Under the pieces are notes generated by a model. The model worked only from the letters and a program-made list of their open reading frames with translations. It was not told the origin of the DNA and did not search any database. This document shows, in pieces, positions 1-8,675 of a DNA stretch of 64,000 nt (within the stretch, counting starts at the first letter, position 1; each line of letters starts with the position of its first letter). This stretch comes from Candidatus Acidiferrales bacterium (GTDB taxonomy: Bacteria; Bacteroidota; Ignavibacteria; Kryptoniales; JAKASW01), in contig DATJAY010000035.1 in NCBI GenBank assembly GCA_035515795.1, positions 346,048 through 410,047 on the forward strand, written 5' to 3'. The position numbers were made by a program, and so were the translations under genes.

Positions 1-1
1 T

Positions 2-2023
2 CTCATAGCGCCTAATGGAGTTTCCGGTTCATATGGTGGTGGAGCATACATTGACGGCAATCTTTCGTATAACGTCACCGCAACGGGAGCATGGATTTTC
101 CCAGTCGGATCGGGATTAATCAGTTACTTACCGGTCGAAATTGATTTCTCAACGTTAACTGGAAGCGGCGCTGTGGTTGTTGGAGCAGTAGACAGCACGG
201 TGACGGCTCCGACACTTTCCCTCGGTGACACCATCAAAATGCTGCGGCACTACTTCGTAATCGGAAATGCCGCCGGAATTACCGCGTTTACCGACAGCCT
301 TATACTGACTTATACAGCCTCGGATCTGGCTAGACTGGGAATCACGAAGGACTCGTCGCTTCATGTCTACCAGAGCAGCGGCCCACATTGGATCGATCTT
401 CCCATAACGGCAAGAGACGTCACGAACAAAACGATCAAGACCTCCAAAGTCTCATCATTCGGAACCTTTATTCTCGGAGTTCCCGTCTTCGGACCGAAGG
501 AGGTAACTATCGCTCAAGCAAAAAAAGACGACAACCACGATTTCGTGCCGGACTACTCGGTCACCGGTGATACATTGATCGTGTACGGAGTAGTTACCTC
601 TCCTAACGTGGGCTCCACTTACACTTCTTACTACATTCAAGATTCGACGGCTGGCATTGATGTCTACAAAGGTGGGACGATAATGCCCTTTAGCATTGGC
701 GATTCTGTGTTTGTAATCGGAAAAATACTCCAGAACAAAGGGGTGGAGGAGATTAGCCCGCTGGCGGCGGATTCGGTTCATTTCGGCATTCTGAAACATA
801 ATGCAACAGTTCCCCAACCAAAACTTCTAACGCTCCATGGATATGTCTCAAATTCTGAAGATGTCGAGGGATCACTTATCGAGATAGATAGCCTATATAA
901 AGTTTCTGGAACTTGGGCTGGAAACCAAAACATATACGTGACGAATGCAGCGCACACCGACACGACAATACTCTACATTAACCAGAATACAAATGTGGGG
1001 AGTCATGCGGAACCGATGTATCCAATAAACTTGGTTGGCATAGCCAGTCAATTCACTTCAAGTGTTCCGCCTAACAACGGCTATGAAATCATCCCTCGTG
1101 ATACGAATGATGTGAAAAGCGTCGCAACTATACCGCCTGCAGCACCGACCATTCTGCTTCCAGCAAATGGCTCTGCATATCAGCGAGCAGATACTCTTGA
1201 CTTCAAGTGGAACTCTAGTCCTACTGCAACGAAGTATCTGTTCCAGCTCTCCACGAATCGGCTGTTTTCTTCGTTTGTGGTGGCGGATTCCAATGTCGCC
1301 GACACCACAAGAAGGGTCACCGCACTTGCAAACTCGACGAAATATTTCTGGCGAGTCGGCGCATACAATGTGGGCGGTTTCGGTCCGTTCTCGGTAGTAG
1401 ATTCTTTCACAACTATCATCGCGATCCCGGCTGTGCCAACTATCGTTTCGCCGAACGGATCAACCGGTGAACCGAGAAGGACGACCTTCAAGTGGAATTC
1501 AACGGCAAATGCCACGAGCTATCATCTACAGGTCGGGACTGACAACTCGTTCTCGTCCGTTGTCAGAGATGTAACAACGCCGGATACATCACTTCAAATA
1601 TCTGATACATTGACGGCGAGCACGACGTACTACTGGCATGTGAGTGCAATCGACACGGGCGGTGCGAGTGCATACACGGCTGCCACAAGTTTCAAAACCG
1701 GCACGGGAGTCTTAGCCGTCGATGGACGTAGCGGAACTCCAAAGGAGTTCGCGCTGTATCAGAATTATCCGAACCCGTTCAACCCGTCAACCATGATCAA
1801 CTATGATTTGCCGAAAAACTCATACGTGAAAGTCACGATTTACGACTTGCTCGGCAGAGTTGTAGCGGATTTAGTGGACGGGATGCAAAATGCAGATCGA
1901 TACAGCATCGAATGGAATCCTTCAGGCTTAAGCAGCGGAATTTATTTCTGCCGGATCCAAGCTCAAAGTCAGGACGGAACAGCCAAATTTACATCGGTGA
2001 AGAAACTTCTCTATATGAAATAA
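2..2023 (+). CDS. Secreted T9SS cargo protein with two fibronectin III-like domains, 5' truncated by window edge
   Basis: The frame is open from base 2, so the gene begins before the window; an internal GTG at 173 is not a credible start. In the visible 673 residues, an OB-fold-like stretch (about 168-260) is followed by two fibronectin type III-like domains (about 377-470 and 476-566). The end (about 580-673) is a type IX secretion C-terminal sorting domain, recognised by YQNYPNPFNPST, the VTIYDLLGRVV strand and a final SGIYFCRI strand. Such proteins cross the outer membrane through the T9SS and are released or anchored at the surface. Neither FnIII-like domain shows catalytic motifs, so the activity, if any, lies upstream of the window. 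A strong terminator follows. Confidence 0.9.
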   Translation, partial: LIAPNGVSGSYGGGAYIDGNLSYNVTATGAWIFPVGSGLISYLPVEIDFSTLTGSGAVVVGAVDSTVTAPTLSLGDTIKMLRHYFVIGNAAGITAFTDSLILTYTASDLARLGITKDSSLHVYQSSGPHWIDLPITARDVTNKTIKTSKVSSFGTFILGVPVFGPKEVTIAQAKKDDNHDFVPDYSVTGDTLIVYGVVTSPNVGSTYTSYYIQDSTAGIDVYKGGTIMPFSIGDSVFVIGKILQNKGVEEISPLAADSVHFGILKHNATVPQPKLLTLHGYVSNSEDVEGSLIEIDSLYKVSGTWAGNQNIYVTNAAHTDTTILYINQNTNVGSHAEPMYPINLVGIASQFTSSVPPNNGYEIIPRDTNDVKSVATIPPAAPTILLPANGSAYQRADTLDFKWNSSPTATKYLFQLSTNRLFSSFVVADSNVADTTRRVTALANSTKYFWRVGAYNVGGFGPFSVVDSFTTIIAIPAVPTIVSPNGSTGEPRRTTFKWNSTANATSYHLQVGTDNSFSSVVRDVTTPDTSLQISDTLTASTTYYWHVSAIDTGGASAYTAATSFKTGTGVLAVDGRSGTPKEFALYQNYPNPFNPSTMINYDLPKNSYVKVTIYDLLGRVVADLVDGMQNADRYSIEWNPSGLSSGIYFCRIQAQSQDGTAKFTSVKKLLYMK

Positions 2024-2072
2024 TCCGAAACGCGGAGCAAAGACTCATCTTTGAGTTGGGTCTCGATTAGAC

Positions 2073-2103
2073 AAAAACGGGAGGAACTACACCTCCCGTT
2101 TTT
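2073..2103. terminator. Bidirectional intrinsic terminator
   Basis: A perfect 12-bp inverted repeat (AAAAACGGGAGG / CCTCCCGTTTTT) with a 7-nt loop lies between two convergent genes. Its A/T tails give a U-run on either strand, so it can terminate the T9SS cargo gene on the plus strand and the DUF6580 gene on the minus strand. Confidence 0.9.
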
Positions 2104-2108
2104 CATAT

Positions 2109-2633
2109 CTATTTACTTCCTTGTTGTATTTCCCTCGTCTTGAATACAAACCTATGTGCCGCTTCGTATGCGCCGAACATTAACGCGCTGTAGATCAAAG
2201 CGCTGTAAATCGTGTTGCCGATGAACGGTATCGCCATCACGTAGCACTCGACGAGTCCTGTAAAAGTTCTCGGATATATCGAGTTCGGAACGATCCAGAC
2301 TCCGAAGTTGGTCAGTACGAAGAAAAGCGCCGCCCCCGCAAGAGAAAACCCGCCAATCTTAATCACCGACAGCTTGTTGTTCATTGTTAATCCGATTGCA
2401 ACGATCAACAGCAGACTTCCGTATACAAATGCCATCGAGACCGGATTATAAAAACCGACAACAAGGTCGCTCACCAGCATCGCCGCGATGGGAACCAGGA
2501 ATGCAAACCTCTTCTGCAGATATGCTCCCGCGAAAAGCGCGATCGAAATCACGGGCGTGAAATTAGGCGCGTGTGGAATGAGCCTTGAAAATGCAGCGAA
2601 GAGAACCAGGACGAGTGCAAATAGTATATTCAT
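2109..2633 (-). CDS. DUF6580-like integral membrane protein, candidate cobalamin uptake component
   Basis: A 174-residue, very hydrophobic protein with about six membrane segments. It carries an early LIPHAPNFTPV motif after the first helix, which resembles the DUF6580 'putative transport protein' family. Its size and six-helix layout also resemble the substrate-binding S components of ECF vitamin transporters; that comparison is my inference. The start ATG has a GGAG 7 nt upstream. The gene lies 84 nt downstream of the BtuB-like receptor on the same strand, so it should be co-transcribed under the cobalamin riboswitch. The context points to moving cobalamin or a precursor across the inner membrane, but no ATPase or ECF-T gene is visible in the window. 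Confidence 0.75.
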   Translation of the reverse strand: MNILFALVLVLFAAFSRLIPHAPNFTPVISIALFAGAYLQKRFAFLVPIAAMLVSDLVVGFYNPVSMAFVYGSLLLIVAIGLTMNNKLSVIKIGGFSLAGAALFFVLTNFGVWIVPNSIYPRTFTGLVECYVMAIPFIGNTIYSALIYSALMFGAYEAAHRFVFKTREIQQGSK

Positions 2634-2717
2634 TGTTAACTCCAGCTTTTTAATTTAATCGAGAATCAGATCTCAGGTTTAGTCTAAACTTAATAACGGC
2701 GTTGTCATCAATCAAGT

Positions 2718-4637
2718 TTACTTACTTTGGTTGAATTGAATGCCGAGTTCGAGCCAGTATGTCCTCCCGGGTACCGGATATTCATATATCACTTCGTATC
2801 TGCGGTTGAAAAGATCGTCGACGGATATTTTAGGAAATAATTCCAGAGGGCCTGCTTCAATCCGGGCAGATGCTGAAGCGTAAGTTACAGCATAGGGCGG
2901 GAGCGAAGCGGTGTTATCGGAAGTATAGAACCGTCCACCAACATATCGGATCGCTGCCGTGAACGTAAAAATTCCGGGTGTCGCTTCCGCGACGAGCGAA
3001 CTTTGCTGCTGCGGAATGTAGAGAAGCTGTTTTTTATAGGCTGCAGGATCGAGTGGATCTGAAACATCAAGTGATTTTCCAAAGAAATAATTTCCTTTCA
3101 AAGCAAATATAGAACTGTAACTAAAGCAGAGACTCAATTCGACTCCGCTTGATACAATCTCCTTAAGATTTTCCGGCGTCCAGGATGTATTTGTCAACTC
3201 CTGCCACACAATGCCGTCGCGAGTATCTATATGATAGTAATCTGCATCAAGATTGGCATAGAGCGGTGCCCGATTTCCTTCGAGCTCTGCGGCTGCTCCC
3301 AAATCAAAGTCTGTTGAACTCTCCGGTTTAAGGTTTTGATTGCCAAATTGATCGAAGATCGGATCGTAATAATAGAGCTCATTGAAAGTTGGAATTCTGA
3401 AGGAAGTCCCGATATTTGCACGCAAGTGTATGGGAATGTCCGCGAGAGGTTTGATGTTAATCCCGGCCTTTGGGTTAAACGTATTTCCGAACCGGGAGTA
3501 GCCATCATATCGTAACGCACCGAATAGCCGGGTCTCTATATCCAAGTCTTTCCTTAACTCATAGTCTCCGCTCGCGAAAGCTCCAATACGGTTTCTGTCT
3601 TTGATACTCGCCATCTTGTCGCTTTCACCTCGATCAAGTTCGGCATCGACACCCACTGCACCGGAAAATTTCGTATCCGAATAGGACAGCTGCGCGGCCG
3701 GCTGTGTCGATAATGTTTTGTAATAATCGTCTGTAGCGTAAGCAGGGTCAGTGTATTTGAGGTATGAATAAATGAAACCCGCGGAAGCAGAATAGTCGAA
3801 AGACCCGAAATTGCCTGCATTTTTGAGAACGGCCATGGTGTTCTCATCGGTTTCGCGTGAGGTTGTTTCAAATGTCGAATCGCTTATCGCGTACGGTGTT
3901 CCGCGGTCTGCGGAGACATTTTGGATCAAAAAAGATGTCATCCCAATTGACGAAGGAAGTGCAATCTTAAGTGATTGCATATCTTCAACATAGTCGCCAC
4001 CCGTGTATCTCATTGGAAAATTTCTCGATCCACCGGTGAAAGTAAAATCGAAATCGTTCACTCCTCTTTTGCGCTGTACCATCAAATTAAATCTGGCGTC
4101 ATTGATTCCTTCGCTCACCTCGGCATCCATCATTTGGTTTGCGTAGGACCCTCCTCCAAGATCAATTCTTACAAAGTTGTTGATTGGAGTTTTGCTTTGA
4201 AAATCTATGACTCCGCCGACCGCGTTAGCTCCGTATAATGCCGACGAACCGCCCTGAGAAATCTCGATTGATTGTAAATTACTTGAAGGCACAAGAAAGA
4301 GATCGAGCTGTCCGTTCTGGACATTATTCAAGCTTATGCCGTCAAATAGAAAAAGTGTTTGTTCGGCAGCCGTTCCCCTCAAGCTTACAGTACCGAGCTG
4401 TGCAGGCCCATTATCTTTTACGAATATGCCATCAACAAATGATAGCATGCTTTTCGTGTTGTCGAAACCGCTCCGTTGCATTTCATCGACGTCGACTTGT
4501 GTCACTCGAGATGGAGCGTCGATACTGTTGATTGGCGTGCGTGTCGCAGTTACAACCACTTCCGGCTGGGGATAGACTTGAGTGGTGTCCGTTTGATGCG
4601 AATAAAAAGTAAAATTAAGTAAGAATAGTACAAACAT
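2718..4637 (-). CDS. btuB: TonB-dependent outer-membrane receptor, BtuB-like (cobalamin)
   Basis: A 639-residue outer-membrane beta-barrel receptor for TonB-driven uptake. After a short hydrophobic signal (MFVLFLLNFTF) come a TonB-box-like VVVTATRTP and a plug domain (about 30-150) with LRGTAAEQTLFLFDG and SSALYGANAVGGVIDF. The barrel ends in an aromatic-rich strand (YWLELGIQF). I chose the ATG at 4637 over one 21 codons upstream because GGAGG sits just before it and the upstream codons overlap the attenuator hairpin. The substrate call rests mainly on the cobalamin riboswitch in the leader, plus the BtuB-type plug. It is followed by the DUF6580 gene. Confidence 0.88.
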   Translation of the reverse strand: MFVLFLLNFTFYSHQTDTTQVYPQPEVVVTATRTPINSIDAPSRVTQVDVDEMQRSGFDNTKSMLSFVDGIFVKDNGPAQLGTVSLRGTAAEQTLFLFDGISLNNVQNGQLDLFLVPSSNLQSIEISQGGSSALYGANAVGGVIDFQSKTPINNFVRIDLGGGSYANQMMDAEVSEGINDARFNLMVQRKRGVNDFDFTFTGGSRNFPMRYTGGDYVEDMQSLKIALPSSIGMTSFLIQNVSADRGTPYAISDSTFETTSRETDENTMAVLKNAGNFGSFDYSASAGFIYSYLKYTDPAYATDDYYKTLSTQPAAQLSYSDTKFSGAVGVDAELDRGESDKMASIKDRNRIGAFASGDYELRKDLDIETRLFGALRYDGYSRFGNTFNPKAGINIKPLADIPIHLRANIGTSFRIPTFNELYYYDPIFDQFGNQNLKPESSTDFDLGAAAELEGNRAPLYANLDADYYHIDTRDGIVWQELTNTSWTPENLKEIVSSGVELSLCFSYSSIFALKGNYFFGKSLDVSDPLDPAAYKKQLLYIPQQQSSLVAEATPGIFTFTAAIRYVGGRFYTSDNTASLPPYAVTYASASARIEAGPLELFPKISVDDLFNRRYEVIYEYPVPGRTYWLELGIQFNQSK

Positions 4638-4647
4638 GTTTCCTCCA

Positions 4648-4669
4648 CCGGTTCGCCGCGGCGAACCGG
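4648..4669 (-). promoter_or_regulatory. Perfect 22-nt palindrome in the btuB leader next to the RBS
   Basis: Each arm is CCGGTTCGCCG and its reverse complement follows directly, so the element is fully self-complementary. It lies between the attenuator U-run and the GGAGG of the btuB start, where an RNA hairpin would abut the ribosome binding site. It could affect translation initiation or pair with upstream riboswitch RNA. It could alternatively be a protein-binding site. Confidence 0.6.
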
Positions 4670-4673
4670 CAAT

Positions 4674-4698
4674 AAAAAAGCCCGCTGGGAGGGCGGGC
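4674..4698 (-). terminator. Intrinsic terminator downstream of the riboswitch (attenuator)
   Basis: On the minus strand GCCCGC, a 7-nt loop and GCGGGC are followed by TTTTTT. It lies between the cobalamin aptamer and the btuB start, the expected place for a transcription-attenuation expression platform. When B12 is bound, this hairpin would form and stop transcription before the receptor gene. Confidence 0.8.
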
Positions 4699-4782
4699 AA
4701 ATAAAAAACTCATATCCTAACTTGTCTACGACAATTCGGGATTGAATTTAACCTCTCCCTCGAAGGTTGTTGATTCTAAAAA

Positions 4783-4956
4783 ACTCTGGCAGGTCTCCTG
4801 GCTCACGGCGTTTTTTCCTTGCCTTCCCATCCGCATTCTTTTTCGAGAACTGGGGACAGTGACGAAGGAATTTTTCAATGCCGAATACAGTTGCGGGGCA
4901 GCTCCCGGTTTGAACGGGATTCCCTTTTAATACCAACACAAACACTTTGTGTCGGC
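4783..4956 (-). ncRNA. Cobalamin (B12) riboswitch aptamer
   Basis: Read on the minus strand, the leader contains the conserved features of the class. The core is GGGAA followed by GGGAGCTGCCCCGCAACTGT (plus-strand positions about 4889-4926), and near the 3' end is a GCCAGGAGACCTGCC element (about 4788-4803). Spacing and order fit the adenosylcobalamin-type aptamer, with TGTGTTGGT at the 5' side. It should repress the BtuB-like receptor and the DUF6580 gene when cobalamin is plentiful. The boundaries are approximate. Confidence 0.93.
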
Positions 4957-5004
4957 AAACCAAAGCTTCAGTTTTATTAAAGAACGTGAGATGAAGTTAA
5001 GAGA

Positions 5005-5022
5005 TTGCTTTCTCGAAAGCAA
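5005..5022. other. Small perfect hairpin, possible terminator of the PEBP gene
   Basis: TTGCTTTC and GAAAGCAA form a near-perfect palindrome 33 nt beyond the stop of the PEBP lipoprotein gene. On the minus strand the sequence after the stem is only moderately T-rich, so it is a weak terminator candidate. Confidence 0.35.
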
Positions 5023-5055
5023 GAAAAAAATTTTACGAGACCCCGTGAATGAAGG

Positions 5056-5661
5056 TTACTTCCGCGAATATCTTCCCATCAATTGTGTCTGTGCCAAGAT
5101 GTGTCCTTCCATGGCTTTGAGAAGCTGGGGCTTCGTGATCCCGGAAGAAAGTTTCAGCACTGCATCCAGCGCATAGAGTTTAAAGTAATAGCGATGCGTC
5201 CCACTGGGAGGGCTTGGACCATCGTAACCGATTTTGCGAGAATCATTTATGCCTTGTAGAGAGCCGTTTGTTAGAGAATCTTTCCTGGGAACGTTCTCGG
5301 ATAGTCCGGTTGCTGCCGGCGGGATGTTGAATATTACCCAATGCACCCATGTTCCCATCGGAGCATCGGGATCGTCGGCAATCAGTGCAAAACTCTTCGC
5401 TTGAGCCGGGACTGATTCCCATTTAAGTGGTGGAGAAATATTCTGTCCATCGCCCGTATATTTCTGCGGAATCGTTTCCCCTTCCTTGAACGCGGTGCTC
5501 GTGATCGAGAAGCTTCCGGAGCTGGCTGTCATGGTATCCTCCTCATTTTGGTTTTCAGCCGACGGTGTTGTTTGTGGCGATTGGTTTTGGTCCTTTGTAT
5601 TTCCGCAGCTCATCAAGAGAAAAACAATTAGAAACCACGCGGAATATTTTTCGATGTGCAC
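5056..5661 (-). CDS. YbhB/YbcL-type PEBP-family lipoprotein
   Basis: A 201-residue phosphatidylethanolamine-binding-protein-fold protein. The hallmark motifs are DPDAPMGTWVHWVIFNIP and GPSPPSGTHRYYFKLYALD, which line the conserved anion-binding pocket. The N-terminus has a lipoprotein signal ending LLMSC, followed by a Q/N/T-rich linker, so it should be lipid-anchored in the periplasm. I chose a GTG start: it places the signal peptide at the N-terminus, has AAGGAG upstream, and a good promoter lies 32 nt upstream. A longer ATG start would begin inside that promoter's -35 box. The function of bacterial YbhB/YbcL proteins is not well established. Confidence 0.88.
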   Translation of the reverse strand: MHIEKYSAWFLIVFLLMSCGNTKDQNQSPQTTPSAENQNEEDTMTASSGSFSITSTAFKEGETIPQKYTGDGQNISPPLKWESVPAQAKSFALIADDPDAPMGTWVHWVIFNIPPAATGLSENVPRKDSLTNGSLQGINDSRKIGYDGPSPPSGTHRYYFKLYALDAVLKLSSGITKPQLLKAMEGHILAQTQLMGRYSRK

Positions 5662-5692
5662 GTTATGCAAATCTCCTTTCGGCTCTGGAAGT

Positions 5693-5721
5693 ATTTTACA
5701 GCACAAAAAAGAACGTTGCAA
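5693..5721 (-). promoter_or_regulatory. Sigma-70-like promoter of the PEBP gene
   Basis: Minus-strand TTGCAA, 17 nt, TAAAAT. It predicts a transcript start near 5686, about 25 nt before the chosen GTG start. Confidence 0.6.
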
Positions 5722-5794
5722 GGTAAGTCAAGAGTAGGCATTAAGGGATCAAGAGCCGGGGTTTGAATCGTTTTTGCGGTACATTTCGCATCTT

Positions 5795-7021
5795 TCATTT
5801 GCGATTTTCTTGGACATAATTTTTCAGAAAATTTTCAATCGCATCGAATGCTCTTTCAAGTGTCTGCATGTCCGGCAGGAAGACGATCCTGAAATGGTCA
5901 GGATGAAACCAATTGAACCCCGTCCCCTGGACGACAAGGACATTTTCTCTTTTTAAGAGGTCGAAGGCGAATTTTTCGTCATCTTTTATTTGAAACTTCT
6001 TTGTGTCTATTCTGGGAAAAAAGTAAAATGTGCCCTGCGGCTTTGTGCAAGACAAACCAGGAATTCTATTGATGCGTTCATAACCGAAATCGCGCTGTGT
6101 TTTCAATCTACCGCCCTGAGCCGTGTGACTTCTGATCAGATTGTCCTTATCTAATGCGATAGGTATTGCATACTGGGCCGGGACGTTACTGCACAGTCGC
6201 ATAGATGCCAGCATATTTACGCCTTCCAGATAATTTTCCGCCACCGAAAGGTTGCCGCTGAAAGTCATCCACCCAACCCTGTATCCGGTAATCAAGTGGG
6301 ACTTTGAAAGTCCGTTTAATGTAACGCAGAGAATGTCATTTGTGAGGGAAGCGATTGAAGTATGACATGCGCCGTCATACAAAATCCTGTCGTAAATTTC
6401 ATCGCTATAAATTATTAAACCGTGATTCGCCGCAAGTTCGACAATGCTGTTCAAGAGTTCTTTCGGATATACCGCACCGGTGGGGTTATTCGGGTTTATG
6501 ACTACGATTCCCTTCGTCCGTTGTGAGATTTTCTTCTTTATGTCGGAAATATCTGGATACCAGCTTGAATCCTCATCGCATATGTAATGAACGGGTTTAC
6601 CGCCGGCGAGAACGACCCCCGCAGTCCAGAGAGGATAATCGGGAGCAGGAATGAGAATCTCATCGCCGTTGTTCAAGAGGCCCTGCATCGCCATCACGAT
6701 TAATTCGCTGACACCGTTTCCGATGAAAATATTTTCTACGTCAATCTTTCCTATTCCCTTTTTCGCGGAATAGATTGCGACTGCTTCTCTTGCCTCTATA
6801 AGTCCTTTCGAGTCGATGTAGCCTTCTGCTTTTGCGAGATTGGTGGCGATCTGTGCGACGACTTCATCCGGAGCCTTGAATCCAAACGGAGCTGGGTTGC
6901 CGATGTTCAACTTGAGGATTTTTTCGCCCGTGTCTTCCAATCTCTTAGCTTCATCGAGGACTGGTCCGCGTATATCATAACAAACGTTATCAAGCTTTGT
7001 TGATTTTTTCAGAGGATGCAT
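5795..7021 (-). CDS. alaA: AlaA-like alanine/aspartate-family aminotransferase (PLP, class I)
   Basis: A 408-residue fold-type I aminotransferase that probably makes alanine from pyruvate and glutamate. The N-terminus KLDNVCYDIRGPVLDEAKRL and KILKLNIGNPAPFGF are characteristic of the AlaA group. INPNNPTGAVYP and SDEIYDRILYDG bind PLP, and the lysine of NGLSKSHLITGYRVGW is the Schiff-base residue. I placed the start at MHPLKKS (7021) to match the family; the longer frame adds 29 hydrophobic residues with no homology. The gene is divergent from mnmE across about 150 nt. The leader before the start is A-rich without a clear Shine-Dalgarno sequence. Confidence 0.9.
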   Translation of the reverse strand: MHPLKKSTKLDNVCYDIRGPVLDEAKRLEDTGEKILKLNIGNPAPFGFKAPDEVVAQIATNLAKAEGYIDSKGLIEAREAVAIYSAKKGIGKIDVENIFIGNGVSELIVMAMQGLLNNGDEILIPAPDYPLWTAGVVLAGGKPVHYICDEDSSWYPDISDIKKKISQRTKGIVVINPNNPTGAVYPKELLNSIVELAANHGLIIYSDEIYDRILYDGACHTSIASLTNDILCVTLNGLSKSHLITGYRVGWMTFSGNLSVAENYLEGVNMLASMRLCSNVPAQYAIPIALDKDNLIRSHTAQGGRLKTQRDFGYERINRIPGLSCTKPQGTFYFFPRIDTKKFQIKDDEKFAFDLLKRENVLVVQGTGFNWFHPDHFRIVFLPDMQTLERAFDAIENFLKNYVQENRK

Positions 7022-7167
7022 GGATTTTTTTATTTTTAAGATCGAACTAAACAGGGAAATAAACAAGAAAATTGTTGGAAATTTGTCGGAGGAACTTGAT
7101 CTTTGCAAGAGTTATATTTGGTGGAGGAGCGTTTGATTGAGCATTCTTTAATGGAGGAAATGCAAAG

Positions 7168-8559
7168 TTGCGAACCTATAAGATGACAGAGAATAATCCG
7201 GCAATATCTGCCATTGCGACACCGATCGGCGTAGGTGGAATAAGCGTAGTAAGAATTTCGGGCGAGGGTTCGTTCGCCATCGCGGATAAAATATTCCTTG
7301 GCAAGTCAAAACTGAACGAGGCTCCATCCCATACTGCCCACTTCGGGAAAATAGTTGATCATAACGGCGGTTTTGTAGATGAGGTGGTCGCGGTAGTGTA
7401 CAGAAAGCCGAACAGCTACACCTGTGAGGACATAGTTGAGATCAGTTGCCACGGTGGATACCTTGTAACACAAAAAGTCCTTCAGCAAACGATCGATGCG
7501 GGTGCCCGCTTGGCAGAGCCGGGTGAATTTACGAAGCGCGCATTCTTGAACGGTAGAATAGATCTTTCTCAAGCGGAAGCGATTGGAGACCTGATTCATT
7601 CTCAAAGTGAGGCTGCATATCGCAGTTCGCTTAGGCAGCTCTCCGGCGACTTGTCTTGGAAAATCAAGTCAATCAGCGACGAGTTATTGAATTTGGCATC
7701 GCTCCTTGAACTTGAGTTGGATTTTTCGGAAGAGGATGTTGAATTCGCAAATCGTAAGTCGTTGGAGGATAGACTGCAAAAGGCAATTAATGTTGTTGAC
7801 GAGCTCCTGTCAAGTTACGAGGTCGGGAGGATTTACCGGGAAGGTGTTCGTGTAGCCATCGCGGGTAAACCCAATGCTGGAAAGTCCAGTCTACTTAACG
7901 CGCTTCTTCAGGAGAACCGTGCAATCGTGAGTGAGACACCCGGAACGACTAGGGATACGATTTCAGAGAGCGTGTCGATAAATGGGATACTGTTTCGGTT
8001 GACCGATACCGCTGGCCTGAGGGAAGCGATGGATAACATTGAGCGTGAGGGCGTGGATAGAGCGCGAAAAGAAGCCGAGCAATCGGATGTGGTGCTACTA
8101 GTGATTGATTGCGAATCGCATGATTATAACGGCAGTGAACCCTCATACAAGGAACTTGCAGATGCCTGCACACGCAGGAATGTAAAGCTTATCAAAGTCT
8201 GGAATAAGATTGATATCTATAAAGGGACGGCCCCTCGAAAACAAGAAGATGGATTTTTTGTTTCGGCTTTGTGTGGAGATGGAATTGATTTCCTCAAAGA
8301 TGGGTTATTTAAGATAGCACTCGGTCAGCAGATGAACGAAAGTTCAGTTGTCGTTACAAATACTCGCCATCGAGATTTGCTTTCGAGAGCTCAGCGAAAC
8401 TTAAGGCTCGCTTTGGAAACCCTGAAAAGCGGCAAGTCAGGTGAATTCGTTGCTTTGGATCTCAGAGGTGGTTTGAATGCCCTTGGAGAGATTACTGGCG
8501 AAATTACAACAAACGATGTATTGAACAATATTTTTTCGAAATTTTGCATAGGGAAGTGA
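7168..8559 (+). CDS. mnmE: tRNA modification GTPase MnmE
   Basis: With MnmG, this enzyme installs the carboxymethylaminomethyl group on wobble uridine 34 of tRNAs. At 463 residues it has normal length. The N-terminal formyl-THF-binding domain begins AIATPIGVGGISVVRISG. A helical domain follows, with an inserted G domain (P-loop GKPNAGKSS near residue 233, DTAGLR near 280). The protein ends in the catalytic CIGK. The likely start is TTG at 7168, with GGAGG 10 nt upstream; an ATG five codons later lacks a well-spaced site. mnmG follows, with a parS site in the gap. Confidence 0.96.
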   Translation: MRTYKMTENNPAISAIATPIGVGGISVVRISGEGSFAIADKIFLGKSKLNEAPSHTAHFGKIVDHNGGFVDEVVAVVYRKPNSYTCEDIVEISCHGGYLVTQKVLQQTIDAGARLAEPGEFTKRAFLNGRIDLSQAEAIGDLIHSQSEAAYRSSLRQLSGDLSWKIKSISDELLNLASLLELELDFSEEDVEFANRKSLEDRLQKAINVVDELLSSYEVGRIYREGVRVAIAGKPNAGKSSLLNALLQENRAIVSETPGTTRDTISESVSINGILFRLTDTAGLREAMDNIEREGVDRARKEAEQSDVVLLVIDCESHDYNGSEPSYKELADACTRRNVKLIKVWNKIDIYKGTAPRKQEDGFFVSALCGDGIDFLKDGLFKIALGQQMNESSVVVTNTRHRDLLSRAQRNLRLALETLKSGKSGEFVALDLRGGLNALGEITGEITTNDVLNNIFSKFCIGK

Positions 8560-8560
8560 C

Positions 8561-8576
8561 TGTTTCACGTGAAACA
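8561..8576. promoter_or_regulatory. parS: parS site 1 (ParB binding palindrome)
   Basis: TGTTTCACGTGAAACA is a perfect 16-bp palindrome that matches the bacterial parS consensus TGTTNCACGTGAAACA at every base. It begins 1 nt after the mnmE stop. ParB loads on such sites near oriC to segregate chromosomes. Confidence 0.93.
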
Positions 8577-8590
8577 AATAGGAGTTCAAA

Positions 8591-8674
8591 TTGGGTGAAG
8601 GGAATAGAGAGACTCGATCAGCGATTGTGGATGGTGACTTCAATGAATTTGACCGGGAGTTGTTGATTTTTTGA
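8591..8674 (+). CDS. Possible 27-codon leader ORF upstream of mnmG
   Basis: A TTG-initiated frame with AGGAG about 6 nt upstream encodes 27 acidic residues (start MGEGNRETR, end FDRELLIF) and stops 1 nt before the mnmG ATG. mnmG itself has no well-spaced Shine-Dalgarno sequence; its nearest purine-rich GGGAG is about 16 nt away. The arrangement would permit translational coupling. It is too short to test from composition and may be chance. Confidence 0.3.
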   Translation: MGEGNRETRSAIVDGDFNEFDRELLIF

Positions 8675-8675
8675 A

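Noticed and set aside
7160-7186. Nine-codon ORF overlapping the mnmE start
   Set aside because: ATG is only 2 nt from the GGAGG, whereas the mnmE TTG is well spaced; no evidence for translation.
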